NCBI RefSeq assembly: GCF_008011665.1
Contig: NZ_VOWJ01000028.1
Span: 62,001-126,000, forward strand
Direction of reading: 5' to 3'
Source: Campylobacter volucris
GTDB lineage: Bacteria > Campylobacterota > Campylobacteria > Campylobacterales > Campylobacteraceae
Length of the DNA stretch: 64,000 nt
The notes under the pieces are model-generated. The model did not search any database and had not been told where the DNA came from. It saw only the letters and a list, made by a program, of their open reading frames with translations. Made by a program: the position numbers and the translations under genes. Position 1 is the stretch's first letter; the number at the start of each line of letters is the position of its first letter. Shown here in pieces: positions 45,857-53,742 of the stretch.

Positions 45857-46884
45857 TGATAAAGCTCAGTGAAGAACAAAAAATGGTCTATGATGACCTT
45901 TCTATGCCAGAAAAGGTTGCTATATTTTTGATTCAACTTGGAGAAGATGTAACTACTGTTTTATTTTCTCATATGGATATAAATGTTATTACTGAAATTT
46001 CTCGTTATATCGCTTTAGCAAAAAATGTAGATAAGCCTGTTGCTACTGCAGTTCTTGAAGAATTTTATACCTTGCTTCAATCTAACCAATACCTTAAAAG
46101 TGGTGGTTTGGAATATGCAAAAGAAATTTTATTTAGAACTTTTGGTCCTGAGATTGCAGGTAAAATTTTGGAAAAACTTACCAAAAGTATGGAAAATAAT
46201 CAAAATTTTGCTTATCTTTCTCAAATCAAGCCTCAACAACTTGCAGATTTCATTATCAAAGAGCATCCTCAAACCATTGCTTTGATTTTAGCACATATGG
46301 ATACTACTCAAGCTGCTGAAACTTTAGAGTATTTTAGTGATGAATTAAGAGCTGAAGTGGTAATTAGAATGGCAAATCTTGGAGATATTTCACCATCAAT
46401 TATCAAAAGAGTATCTGCTGTGCTTGAAAGCAAACTTGAAAGTCTTACCTCTTATAAAGTTGAAGTTGGTGGTCCAAGAGCAGTTGCTGAAGTGCTCAAC
46501 CGCCTAGGACAAAAAGCTTCAAAGACAACTCTTACTTATATTGAACAAAGTGATGAAAAACTTGCAACTACTATTAAAGATTTAATGTTTACATTTGATG
46601 ATATTTCTCAACTTAGCACTAATGCAATAAGAGAAGTTCTAAAAGCTGCTGATAAGCGTGATTTGATGATAGGTTTAAAAGGAGCAAGCGAGGATTTAAA
46701 ACAAAAATTTATGGCAAATATGTCTACGCGTGCTGCCGAAGCTTTTGTTGAAGAGATGGGTTTTTTGGGTGCTGTGCGTGTAAAAGATGTGGAAGAAGCA
46801 CAAAGAAAAGTTGTTGAAGTGGTGCAAAAATTAGCTGAACAAGGTCTTATCCAAGTGGGTGAGGCAGATGAGATGATAGAGTAA
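45856..46884 (+). CDS. fliG: Flagellar motor switch protein FliG
   Basis: FliG transmits torque between stator and rotor. The 342-residue protein shows the three-domain family: N-terminal PEKVAIFLIQLGEDVTTVLFSHMD, a middle EHPQTIALILAHMDTTQAAETLEYF with the E-H-P-Q motif, and the C-terminal domain with FTFDDISQLSTNAIREVLK and the charged torque helix KAADKRDLMIGLKGASEDLKQKF. Length is normal. It is followed by fliH after 4 bases. Confidence 0.96.
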   Translation: MIKLSEEQKMVYDDLSMPEKVAIFLIQLGEDVTTVLFSHMDINVITEISRYIALAKNVDKPVATAVLEEFYTLLQSNQYLKSGGLEYAKEILFRTFGPEIAGKILEKLTKSMENNQNFAYLSQIKPQQLADFIIKEHPQTIALILAHMDTTQAAETLEYFSDELRAEVVIRMANLGDISPSIIKRVSAVLESKLESLTSYKVEVGGPRAVAEVLNRLGQKASKTTLTYIEQSDEKLATTIKDLMFTFDDISQLSTNAIREVLKAADKRDLMIGLKGASEDLKQKFMANMSTRAAEAFVEEMGFLGAVRVKDVEEAQRKVVEVVQKLAEQGLIQVGEADEMIE

Positions 46885-46888
46885 GAGT

Positions 46889-47701
46889 ATGGCAAAATTA
46901 ACCAATGTGATTTCAAGTGCTAATATAACTAATCATGTAGTTGAAAATTATCACTTTAAAGTAATGAGCGAAATGTCTTCTAATGAAGAAGCTAAACCAA
47001 GTGAAGAAATTCAAACTCCTCAAAAAACTACCATCGAGCCCAACACTTCGCAAGTTAATCCAATCCAAGAAGATGAAAACACTAATCAAGCTCCAACTCC
47101 ACAAATCCAACCTGATTTTGTAGAAGATTTGCTTAAAAAAACCGATGAAATGTCTGGAAACATCATTAAACTGCAAATGCAAATAGAAAGTCAAGAAGCA
47201 GAATTTAACAATCGCTTAACTAGTGAGCTTGAGCATGCTAAAGAAAAATACACTAAAGAAGGTTATGATGAAGCCCAAAAAGCTTTTGAAGATGAGCTTG
47301 CAAATTTAAAAGAAAAATATCTAAAAAGTGTAGAAAAATTAGAAAATACCATTGAAACTTTAAATAATTTTTTACTTAAAAATGAAAATGAACTTGCAGA
47401 TACAGCTGTAGTTATTGCTAAAGAAGTTATTGCTAAAGAATTAGAAAAAAATTCTTCTGCTATTGCTTTGAATTTAGCAAAGGAGTTAATGAATGAACTT
47501 AAAAATGCTACTAAAATAGAATTAAAATTAAATCCTTATGATTTTGACTATGTAAAAGAACATTTACAAAGTGATAATATTAAATTTAGTGTAGATGATG
47601 CCATAAATAAAGGTAGTATTTTAGTACTTAGTGACGCAGGTAATATAGAATCAAACCTTAATTCTCGTTTGCAAAAAATCAAAAATATGGCAAATGAATG
47701 A
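46889..47701 (+). CDS. fliH: Flagellar assembly protein FliH
   Basis: FliH regulates the export ATPase FliI. The 270-residue protein has an N-terminal acidic and proline-rich part with many glutamines (about 30-85), a long coiled coil (about 90-165, QIESQEAEFNNRLTSELEHAKEKY onward), and a conserved C-terminal part with AVVIAKEVIAKEL and LKLNPYDFDYVKEHL. fliI is not in the window. It is cotranscribed with fliF and fliG, and its ATGA overlaps dxs, as in C. jejuni. Confidence 0.9.
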   Translation: MAKLTNVISSANITNHVVENYHFKVMSEMSSNEEAKPSEEIQTPQKTTIEPNTSQVNPIQEDENTNQAPTPQIQPDFVEDLLKKTDEMSGNIIKLQMQIESQEAEFNNRLTSELEHAKEKYTKEGYDEAQKAFEDELANLKEKYLKSVEKLENTIETLNNFLLKNENELADTAVVIAKEVIAKELEKNSSAIALNLAKELMNELKNATKIELKLNPYDFDYVKEHLQSDNIKFSVDDAINKGSILVLSDAGNIESNLNSRLQKIKNMANE

Positions 47702-49527
47702 TAGATTTTGAACATTTAAATATCAAACAAATGAGCATAAAAGAGCTAGAAAATTTAGCTTCTTCTTTGCGTAAAATCATTATTGATACAGTAAGTAAAA
47801 ATGGCGGACATTTAAGCTCAAATTTGGGAGTAGTAGAGCTTAGCATTGGGATGCATTATGTTTTTGATGTTGATAAAGATCCATTTATTTTTGATGTTTC
47901 ACACCAATCTTATCCTCATAAGCTTTTAAATAAAAAATATGATATTTTTCATACTTTAAGACAATTTAATGGCCTAAGTGGCTATACAAAGCCTGATGAG
48001 GGTGATTATTTTGTTGCAGGACATTCTAGCACTTCTGTTTCTTTAGCAGTTGGAGCATGTAAGGCTATAAGATTAAAAAATGAAGATCGTTTGCCTGTTG
48101 TTTTAATTGGAGATGGAGCTTTAAGTGCTGGTATGGCTTATGAAGCTTTAAATGAGCTAGGAGATAGAGAATATCCTTGTGTTATCATTTTAAATGATAA
48201 TGAAATGAGCATTTCAAAACCAATTGGTGCTATATCAAAATATCTTTCTCAAGCTATGGCTACGCAGTTTTATCAAAAATTTAAAAAACGCATTGAAAAT
48301 ATTTTAGAATATTTTCCTCAAGGTGCTTCTTATATGGCTAAGCGTTTTGAAGAAAGTTTAAGACTAATTACTCCTGGACTTTTTTTTGAGGAATTAGGGC
48401 TTGAATATATCGGACCAATTGATGGACATGATATTGGTGAAATAATTAATGCTTTAAATCAAGCAAAAGCTATGCAAAAGCCCTGTATTGTTCATGCGCA
48501 AACCATCAAAGGTAAAGGTTATGTACTTGCTGAAGGAAAAAATGCAAAATGGCACGGCGTGAGCGCTTTTGATGTTAATAGTGGTGAAAGTTTAAAGCAA
48601 GGTGTAAATAAAAAAAGTGCTACCGAAATTTTTGCCAATACTTTATTAAATTTAGCTCAAAAATATGAAAATATAGTAGGGGTAACTGCTGCTATGCCTA
48701 GTGGAACAGGGCTTGATAAACTTATAGAAAAATATCCTGAGCGTTTTTGGGATGTTGCAATTGCAGAACAACATGCAGTTACTTCTATGGCTGCTATGGC
48801 AAAAGAAGGTTTTAAGCCTTTCATAGCAATTTATAGCACTTTTATGCAAAGAGCTTATGATCAAGTGATTCATGATTGTGCGATTATGAATTTAAATGTA
48901 GTTATTGCTATGGATAGAGCTGGAATTGTAGGCGAAGATGGAGAAACTCATCAAGGTGTTTTTGATATAAGCTTTTTAAGTGCCATACCAAATGTATCCA
49001 TAGCTGCTCCAAGGGATGAGGTAATGATGGAAAAAATGATGGAATATGCTTATTTTCATCAAGGTATTTTTGCTTTTCGTTATCCTAGAGGCAATTTTAT
49101 TTTAAATAATGAATTTCAAGCAAAAAAAATTCAACTTGCTAAGGCTCAAATTTTAATAGAAAATCAAAGCGATAAAGTTTTTTTAGGATTTGGACAAGGT
49201 GTAGCAAGGGCAAAATTAGTTTTAGATGAACTTGGTCAAGATTATGCAAATTTGGTTGATCTTATATTTGCTAAACCATTAGATGAAGAGCTTTTAAAAG
49301 AATTTGCTAAAAATACCAAAATTTGGTTTATTTTTTCAGATAGTGCTAAGATTGGCGGAGTTGGAAGTTTGATTATGAATTTTTTACAAAAAGAAGGATT
49401 AAATCATATCAAAGTTGTTAGTTTTGAATATGAAGATTATTTTATCACCCATGGTAAGACAGATGTAGTGCAAAAACACTTAAGGCTTGATGTTAAATCT
49501 TTATGTGAAAAAATTAAAACTTATTAA
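47698..49527 (+). CDS. dxs: 1-deoxy-D-xylulose-5-phosphate synthase
   Basis: Dxs joins pyruvate and glyceraldehyde 3-phosphate with thiamine diphosphate in the non-mevalonate isoprenoid pathway. The 609-residue protein has the histidine in HLSSNLGVVELSIGMHYVF, the GDGALSAGMAYEALNELG thiamine/metal motif near residue 143, the VIGKGKG-like TIKGKGYVLAE segment, and the transketolase region AIAEQHAVTSMAAMAKEG near 355 with DRAGIVGEDGETHQG. It is slightly shorter than E. coli Dxs. It starts inside fliH by 4 bases. Confidence 0.97.
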   Translation: MIDFEHLNIKQMSIKELENLASSLRKIIIDTVSKNGGHLSSNLGVVELSIGMHYVFDVDKDPFIFDVSHQSYPHKLLNKKYDIFHTLRQFNGLSGYTKPDEGDYFVAGHSSTSVSLAVGACKAIRLKNEDRLPVVLIGDGALSAGMAYEALNELGDREYPCVIILNDNEMSISKPIGAISKYLSQAMATQFYQKFKKRIENILEYFPQGASYMAKRFEESLRLITPGLFFEELGLEYIGPIDGHDIGEIINALNQAKAMQKPCIVHAQTIKGKGYVLAEGKNAKWHGVSAFDVNSGESLKQGVNKKSATEIFANTLLNLAQKYENIVGVTAAMPSGTGLDKLIEKYPERFWDVAIAEQHAVTSMAAMAKEGFKPFIAIYSTFMQRAYDQVIHDCAIMNLNVVIAMDRAGIVGEDGETHQGVFDISFLSAIPNVSIAAPRDEVMMEKMMEYAYFHQGIFAFRYPRGNFILNNEFQAKKIQLAKAQILIENQSDKVFLGFGQGVARAKLVLDELGQDYANLVDLIFAKPLDEELLKEFAKNTKIWFIFSDSAKIGGVGSLIMNFLQKEGLNHIKVVSFEYEDYFITHGKTDVVQKHLRLDVKSLCEKIKTY

Positions 49528-49576
49528 AGGATAAAAAATATCTTTTAATATAATAATTTTTTTATAAAAAAGTCGT

Positions 49577-49582
49577 TATACT
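49577..49582 (+). promoter_or_regulatory. Likely -10 box for perR
   Basis: TATACT at 49577-49582 lies 31 bases before the perR ATG. An upstream AT-rich stretch with TTATA words (about 49545-49570) could hold a PerR self-binding site, but no clear 7-1-7 palindrome is seen. Confidence 0.4.
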
Positions 49583-49612
49583 AAAGATAAATAAAATTAT
49601 TAGGAGTTATAA

Positions 49613-50029
49613 ATGGAACTTATGCAAATGCTTAAAGACTGTGATTTAAAAGCTACTCCGCAAAGACTTTGTATTCTTAAAATTTTAAAACGCCATGAGC
49701 ATCCAAATATTGATTCTTTGTATGAAAGTATTAAAGAAGAATATCCATCTATTTCTTTAGCTACAGTTTATAAAAATCTTAATACTTTAAAAGAACAAGG
49801 TTTGGTTGTAGAGATTAATACCCCAAATCAAAAAACTTGCTATGATATTTATGAATACCCTCATATCCATGTAATATGCAGCAAATGTAATCACATAGAA
49901 GATATACGATATGAAGAGAGTGGATTACAAACCTATCAAGAAAAACTTGAGAAAAAAATTGGAAATATCATTGATTATCTTGGAGTTTTTGCTCATGTCA
50001 ATGGATGTAAATTTTGTAAAAGCAAATAA
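49613..50029 (+). CDS. perR: Peroxide stress regulator PerR (Fur family)
   Basis: PerR represses peroxide defence genes such as catalase and ahpC until its regulatory metal site is oxidised. The 138-residue protein has the winged-helix segment TPQRLCILKILKRHEHPNIDSLYESI and LATVYKNLNTLKEQGLV, a metal-binding histidine-rich strand (YPHIHVICSKCN), and the structural zinc cysteines C-S-K-C and C-K-F-C near residues 95 and 135. Similarity to C. jejuni PerR in both sequence and location (after dxs) favours PerR over Fur. It could control the catalase-like gene at 363. No PerR box was identified there. Confidence 0.9.
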   Translation: MELMQMLKDCDLKATPQRLCILKILKRHEHPNIDSLYESIKEEYPSISLATVYKNLNTLKEQGLVVEINTPNQKTCYDIYEYPHIHVICSKCNHIEDIRYEESGLQTYQEKLEKKIGNIIDYLGVFAHVNGCKFCKSK

Positions 50030-50037
50030 TATATTTT

Positions 50038-50061
50038 AAGACGCATTAAGCGTCTTTATTT
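50038..50061 (+). terminator. Rho-independent terminator after perR
   Basis: AAGACGC (50038-50044) pairs with GCGTCTT (50050-50056) around ATTAA, followed by TATTTTT. Nine bases separate it from the perR stop. Confidence 0.8.
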
Positions 50062-50074
50062 TTATAGTTTAAAA

Positions 50075-50761
50075 ATGATAGAAATTTTAGATAATCCACA
50101 AAAAATAATTTTTAATAAAAAAACTTTTAAAATTCTTACTTATGATGATTATATAAAAAAACTAGATAAAAATTATAAGATAAAATTATTTTTTCCTTCT
50201 TGTATCCCAAGTTTCATTGCTTTTAAAATTTTGCTTTTTAAATTATTTAAAAAGTTTCAAAATCGAAAAAATATTTTTTTAGAAAAAACTACTTTTAAAA
50301 AATTTAAAAAGCTTTATAAGGCTTTGTATCAAATTAATATATTTTTTTTAGTTTTTGACAATATATTTGAACAAGATATACAAAAAAAATTGCAAGAAGA
50401 TTTATGTGATTTAAAAGCTAAAATTGATCTTCATAAAGATGAAGTAAATTTTAAACAATGTGTTGATTTGCTTCATTGTAAAAATAGCAAAAATTTATTT
50501 TTAAATATAGAAATTATTTTAAAAGATAATAGTGATTTTTTCAAGCAAAACAATGAATTAAATTTAAAACAAGCTATTGCTTTGCTTTTAGAAAAACAAA
50601 TGTTAGGGTTGGAAAAAATACCTAAAAAATCTTTAGAGAATTTTATAGAATTTGATAAAATAAAATTTTTATTTAAGCATTTTTCATATGTTTTTAAAAA
50701 AACAGACCTTAAAAAATGCAAAATATTTTTAAAAATAAACATTAGAAAACAAAAATATTAA
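50075..50761 (+). CDS. Hypothetical lysine-rich protein
   Basis: This 228-residue protein has no recognisable motif. It is lysine- and phenylalanine-rich and has no signal peptide. One hydrophobic stretch (about 42-62, FFPSCIPSFIAFKILLFKLF) could be a membrane helix or an amphipathic helix. Six cysteines are scattered without clear metal spacing. It sits between perR and ubiE, where C. jejuni also has an unnamed gene, so it is probably conserved in the genus. A terminator precedes it and ubiE follows after 18 bases, so it may lead the ubiE-xseA-serC-uvrA operon. Confidence 0.65.
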   Translation: MIEILDNPQKIIFNKKTFKILTYDDYIKKLDKNYKIKLFFPSCIPSFIAFKILLFKLFKKFQNRKNIFLEKTTFKKFKKLYKALYQINIFFLVFDNIFEQDIQKKLQEDLCDLKAKIDLHKDEVNFKQCVDLLHCKNSKNLFLNIEIILKDNSDFFKQNNELNLKQAIALLLEKQMLGLEKIPKKSLENFIEFDKIKFLFKHFSYVFKKTDLKKCKIFLKINIRKQKY

Positions 50762-50779
50762 AATCAAGATAGGAAAAAA

Positions 50780-51481
50780 ATGCAAAAGCAAGAAAAAATT
50801 GTCCAAATGTTTGATGATATAGCTCCAACTTATGATAAGGCTAATAGAATTTTGAGTTTTGGCACTGATGTGAGTTGGCGAAAAAAAGCTTGCTTGAGTG
50901 TTTTTAAATATTCTAAATATAAATTAGATATTGTTGATATAGCTTGTGGAACAGGCGATATGATAATAGAATGGCAAAATCAAGCAAAAAAAGCTCAAAA
51001 AGAAATTTCTAGTATTAAAGGGGTTGATCCAAGTGCGGGTATGCTTGAAGTGGCTAAAAAAAAGATTTTAAATGCAAGTTTTATTCAAGCTAAAGCCCAA
51101 GAATTACCTTTAGAAAGTCAAAGTGCAGATATTATAAGTATTAGTTATGGAATTCGCAATGTTGTAGATAGAAAAGAAGCGATTAAAGAATTTTCAAGGG
51201 TATTGAAAAAAGATGGAATTTTGCTTGTGCTTGAATTTACTAAAAGAGAACAAGGTGGTTTTATCACAACTTGTAGAGATTTTTATCTAAAAAATATTTT
51301 GCCAAAAATTGGTGGTTTTATTAGTAAAAATTATAGTGCTTATGAGTATTTACCTAATTCTATTGATGATTTTTTAAGCAAAGAAGATTTTATTAATGAA
51401 TTAAGTGAAGATTTTCAAATGTTAGAGTATAAAAGCTTTAGTTTTGGTGTTTGCTCTATGTTTATTGCAAGAAAAAAATGA
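50780..51481 (+). CDS. ubiE: Menaquinone/ubiquinone methyltransferase UbiE/MenG
   Basis: This SAM-dependent enzyme methylates demethylmenaquinone in the last step of menaquinone synthesis, the respiratory quinone of campylobacters. The 233-residue protein has F-D-D-I-A-P-T-Y-D-K-A-N near the N-terminus, the SAM motif VDIACGTGDMI near residue 52, GVDPSAGML, SYGIRNVVDRKEAIKEF, and ends with SFSFGVCSMFIA. All fit UbiE. Its TGA overlaps the xseA start. Confidence 0.93.
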   Translation: MQKQEKIVQMFDDIAPTYDKANRILSFGTDVSWRKKACLSVFKYSKYKLDIVDIACGTGDMIIEWQNQAKKAQKEISSIKGVDPSAGMLEVAKKKILNASFIQAKAQELPLESQSADIISISYGIRNVVDRKEAIKEFSRVLKKDGILLVLEFTKREQGGFITTCRDFYLKNILPKIGGFISKNYSAYEYLPNSIDDFLSKEDFINELSEDFQMLEYKSFSFGVCSMFIARKK

Positions 51482-52641
51482 AAGTTTCAGAATTAAATTT
51501 AAAAGCTAAAAGCTTATTAGAATGCCATTTTGAAGACATAGAATTAAGTGGTGAAATTTCTAAAATAACTATACATGGTTCAGGGCATTGGTATTTTGAT
51601 TTAAAAGATGAAAAATCAAGCATAGCTTGTGTGATATTTAAAGGTTTTAATCAATTTGTATCACCAAAGCCTCAAGTTGGAGATATGCTTGATTTAAGGG
51701 GCTATGTGAGTTTATATGAAGCTAGCGGGAAGTATCAATTTATAGCCAAAAGTATGCAAAAAACAAGCCTTGGTGATTTAGAAGCTAAATTTTTAGCTTT
51801 AAAAGAAAAACTTGAAAAAGAAGGTTTGTTTGATAAAAGCACTAAAAAAACTGTCAATTTATATCCTAAAAAGGTTGCAATTGTTACTTCTTTAACTTCA
51901 GCAGCATTGCAAGATATGTTAAAGCTTATCAAACAAAAAGAATATAATCTTTGTAAAATAAGTATTTTTAATAGTTTAACTCAAGGTTTAAATGCTCCTG
52001 CTTCTTTGATTGATACATTGCAAAAAGCAGATAGTTGTGGTTTTGATGTGATTGTTTTAGCAAGGGGTGGTGGAAGTAGAGAAGATTTATTTTGTTTTAA
52101 TGATGAAGAATTAGCAAGAAAAATTTATACTTTAAAAACTCCGGTTGTATCTGCTATTGGTCATGAGATTGATTATGTTATTAGTGATTTTGTTGCAGAT
52201 TTAAGAGCACCCACTCCAAGTGCAGCTATTGATATGATTTTTCCTTCTAAGATAGCTTTAGAGCAAAAACTCGATGAAATTGAAATGAAATTCAAATTTC
52301 AAATTTCAAATTTCATAAAACTACAAGAAAATAATTTAGTTCATTTGCAAGATTTAGTCAAAGCCAAATCTTTAGAAAGTATTTTTGAATTAAAAAAACA
52401 ACAGCTTAAAATGTTTAAAGATCAGCTGTATAGTTTTATGAAAATGAAAATTTTATCTTGTCAAAATCAGCTTAAAAATTTTGAAGAGCTTTTAAAGCAA
52501 CATGAAAATTTCTTTCAAAAAAGCAAAAATTTAATTAATCTTCAAAAAGATGAAAAAAACATTTCTTTGAAAGATTTAAAACAAGGAGATATCGTAAAAC
52601 TTTGCTCTATAGATGAAACTAAAGAAGCAAAAATGCTATAA
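51478..52641 (+). CDS. xseA: Exodeoxyribonuclease VII large subunit
   Basis: XseA with XseB degrades single-stranded DNA in repair. The 387-residue protein has an N-terminal OB fold (about 5-95, ELSGEISKITIHGSGHWYFDLKD), the catalytic domain with KVAIVTSLTSAALQDML near residue 130, VLARGGGSREDLFCFNDEELAR near 190 and SAIGHEIDYVISDFVADLRAPTPSAA near 220, then a coiled coil and a short KDLKQGDIVKL tail. The ATG at 51478 overlaps the ubiE stop. An upstream in-frame start at 51451 is rejected because it lies inside ubiE. Length is on the short side but normal for campylobacters. Confidence 0.93.
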   Translation: MKVSELNLKAKSLLECHFEDIELSGEISKITIHGSGHWYFDLKDEKSSIACVIFKGFNQFVSPKPQVGDMLDLRGYVSLYEASGKYQFIAKSMQKTSLGDLEAKFLALKEKLEKEGLFDKSTKKTVNLYPKKVAIVTSLTSAALQDMLKLIKQKEYNLCKISIFNSLTQGLNAPASLIDTLQKADSCGFDVIVLARGGGSREDLFCFNDEELARKIYTLKTPVVSAIGHEIDYVISDFVADLRAPTPSAAIDMIFPSKIALEQKLDEIEMKFKFQISNFIKLQENNLVHLQDLVKAKSLESIFELKKQQLKMFKDQLYSFMKMKILSCQNQLKNFEELLKQHENFFQKSKNLINLQKDEKNISLKDLKQGDIVKLCSIDETKEAKML

Positions 52642-52650
52642 GGAGAAAAA

Positions 52651-53727
52651 ATGAGAGTGATGAATTTTAGCGCAGGACCTTCTAATTTACCCGATGAGGT
52701 TTTACAAGAAGCCAAGGAGCATTTGTTTGATTATCATGGCAAAGGTTTTTCCATCATGGAAATATCTCATAGGGGAAAAATTTTTGAAGAAGTTCATTTT
52801 GAAGCTATGCAAATGGCAAAAAAGCTATATGAGCTAAATGATGATTATGAAGTTTTATTTTTTCAAGGTGGAGCAAGTTTGCAATTTGCTATGATTCCTA
52901 TGAATTTAAATTTAGGTGGAGTGTGTGAATTTGCAAACACTGGTATTTGGACAAAAAAAGCCATTAAAGAAGCTCAAATTTTAGGAGTAAATACAAAAAT
53001 AGTAGCAAGTAGCGAAGAGAGTTTGTTTGATCATATACCTGATTTTACATTTAGTGATGATGCTGATTATGCTTATATATGCTCTAATAATACCATATAT
53101 GGTACCCAATATAAAAAATATCCTAAAACTAAAAGTCCTTTAATCATCGATGCTTCAAGTGATTTTTTCTCTAAAAAAATTGATTTTTCAAATATAGCTA
53201 TGCTTTTTGGTGGTGTGCAAAAAAATGCTGGAATTTCAGGACTTGCATGTGCATTTATCCGCAAAGATATGATAGAGCGTAGTAAAAATAAAAATATACC
53301 TAGTATGTTAAAATATAGTGTATATTCTGAAAATCATTCTTTATTTAATACTCCTGCAACTTTTGCCATATATATGTTTAATCTTGAGATGAAATGGCTT
53401 TTAAACCAAGGTGGTTTAGATAAAATCAATGAGCAAAATATCAAAAAAGCACAGCTTTTATATAAGATTATAGATGAGAGCAATGGTTTTTATAAAGGAC
53501 ATGCTAAAAAAGAAGATAGATCTTTAATGAATGTAAGTTTTAATATAGCTCATGATAAAAATTTAGAGCCAATCTTTGTAAAAGAAGCAGAAGAAAATGG
53601 TATGATAGGGCTTAAAGGACATAAAATTTTAGGTGGAATTCGCGCTAGTATTTATAATTCCATTAGCTTTGAAAAGGTTAAAAAATTAAGTGAATTTATG
53701 GAATATTTTGCCAAAAAATATGTATAA
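52651..53727 (+). CDS. serC: Phosphoserine aminotransferase
   Basis: SerC makes phosphoserine from phosphohydroxypyruvate and is also used in vitamin B6 synthesis. The 358-residue PLP enzyme has [13 protein letters not shown] at the start, [30 protein letters not shown], the PLP-lysine region [13 protein letters not shown] near residue 187, and a C-terminal [17 protein letters not shown]. The product of SerC is the substrate of SerB, encoded at 36234. AAGGAGA precedes the ATG. Confidence 0.96.
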   Translation: MRVMNFSAGPSNLPDEVLQEAKEHLFDYHGKGFSIMEISHRGKIFEEVHFEAMQMAKKLYELNDDYEVLFFQGGASLQFAMIPMNLNLGGVCEFANTGIWTKKAIKEAQILGVNTKIVASSEESLFDHIPDFTFSDDADYAYICSNNTIYGTQYKKYPKTKSPLIIDASSDFFSKKIDFSNIAMLFGGVQKNAGISGLACAFIRKDMIERSKNKNIPSMLKYSVYSENHSLFNTPATFAIYMFNLEMKWLLNQGGLDKINEQNIKKAQLLYKIIDESNGFYKGHAKKEDRSLMNVSFNIAHDKNLEPIFVKEAEENGMIGLKGHKILGGIRASIYNSISFEKVKKLSEFMEYFAKKYV

Positions 53728-53742
53728 AATTAAAGGGATTTG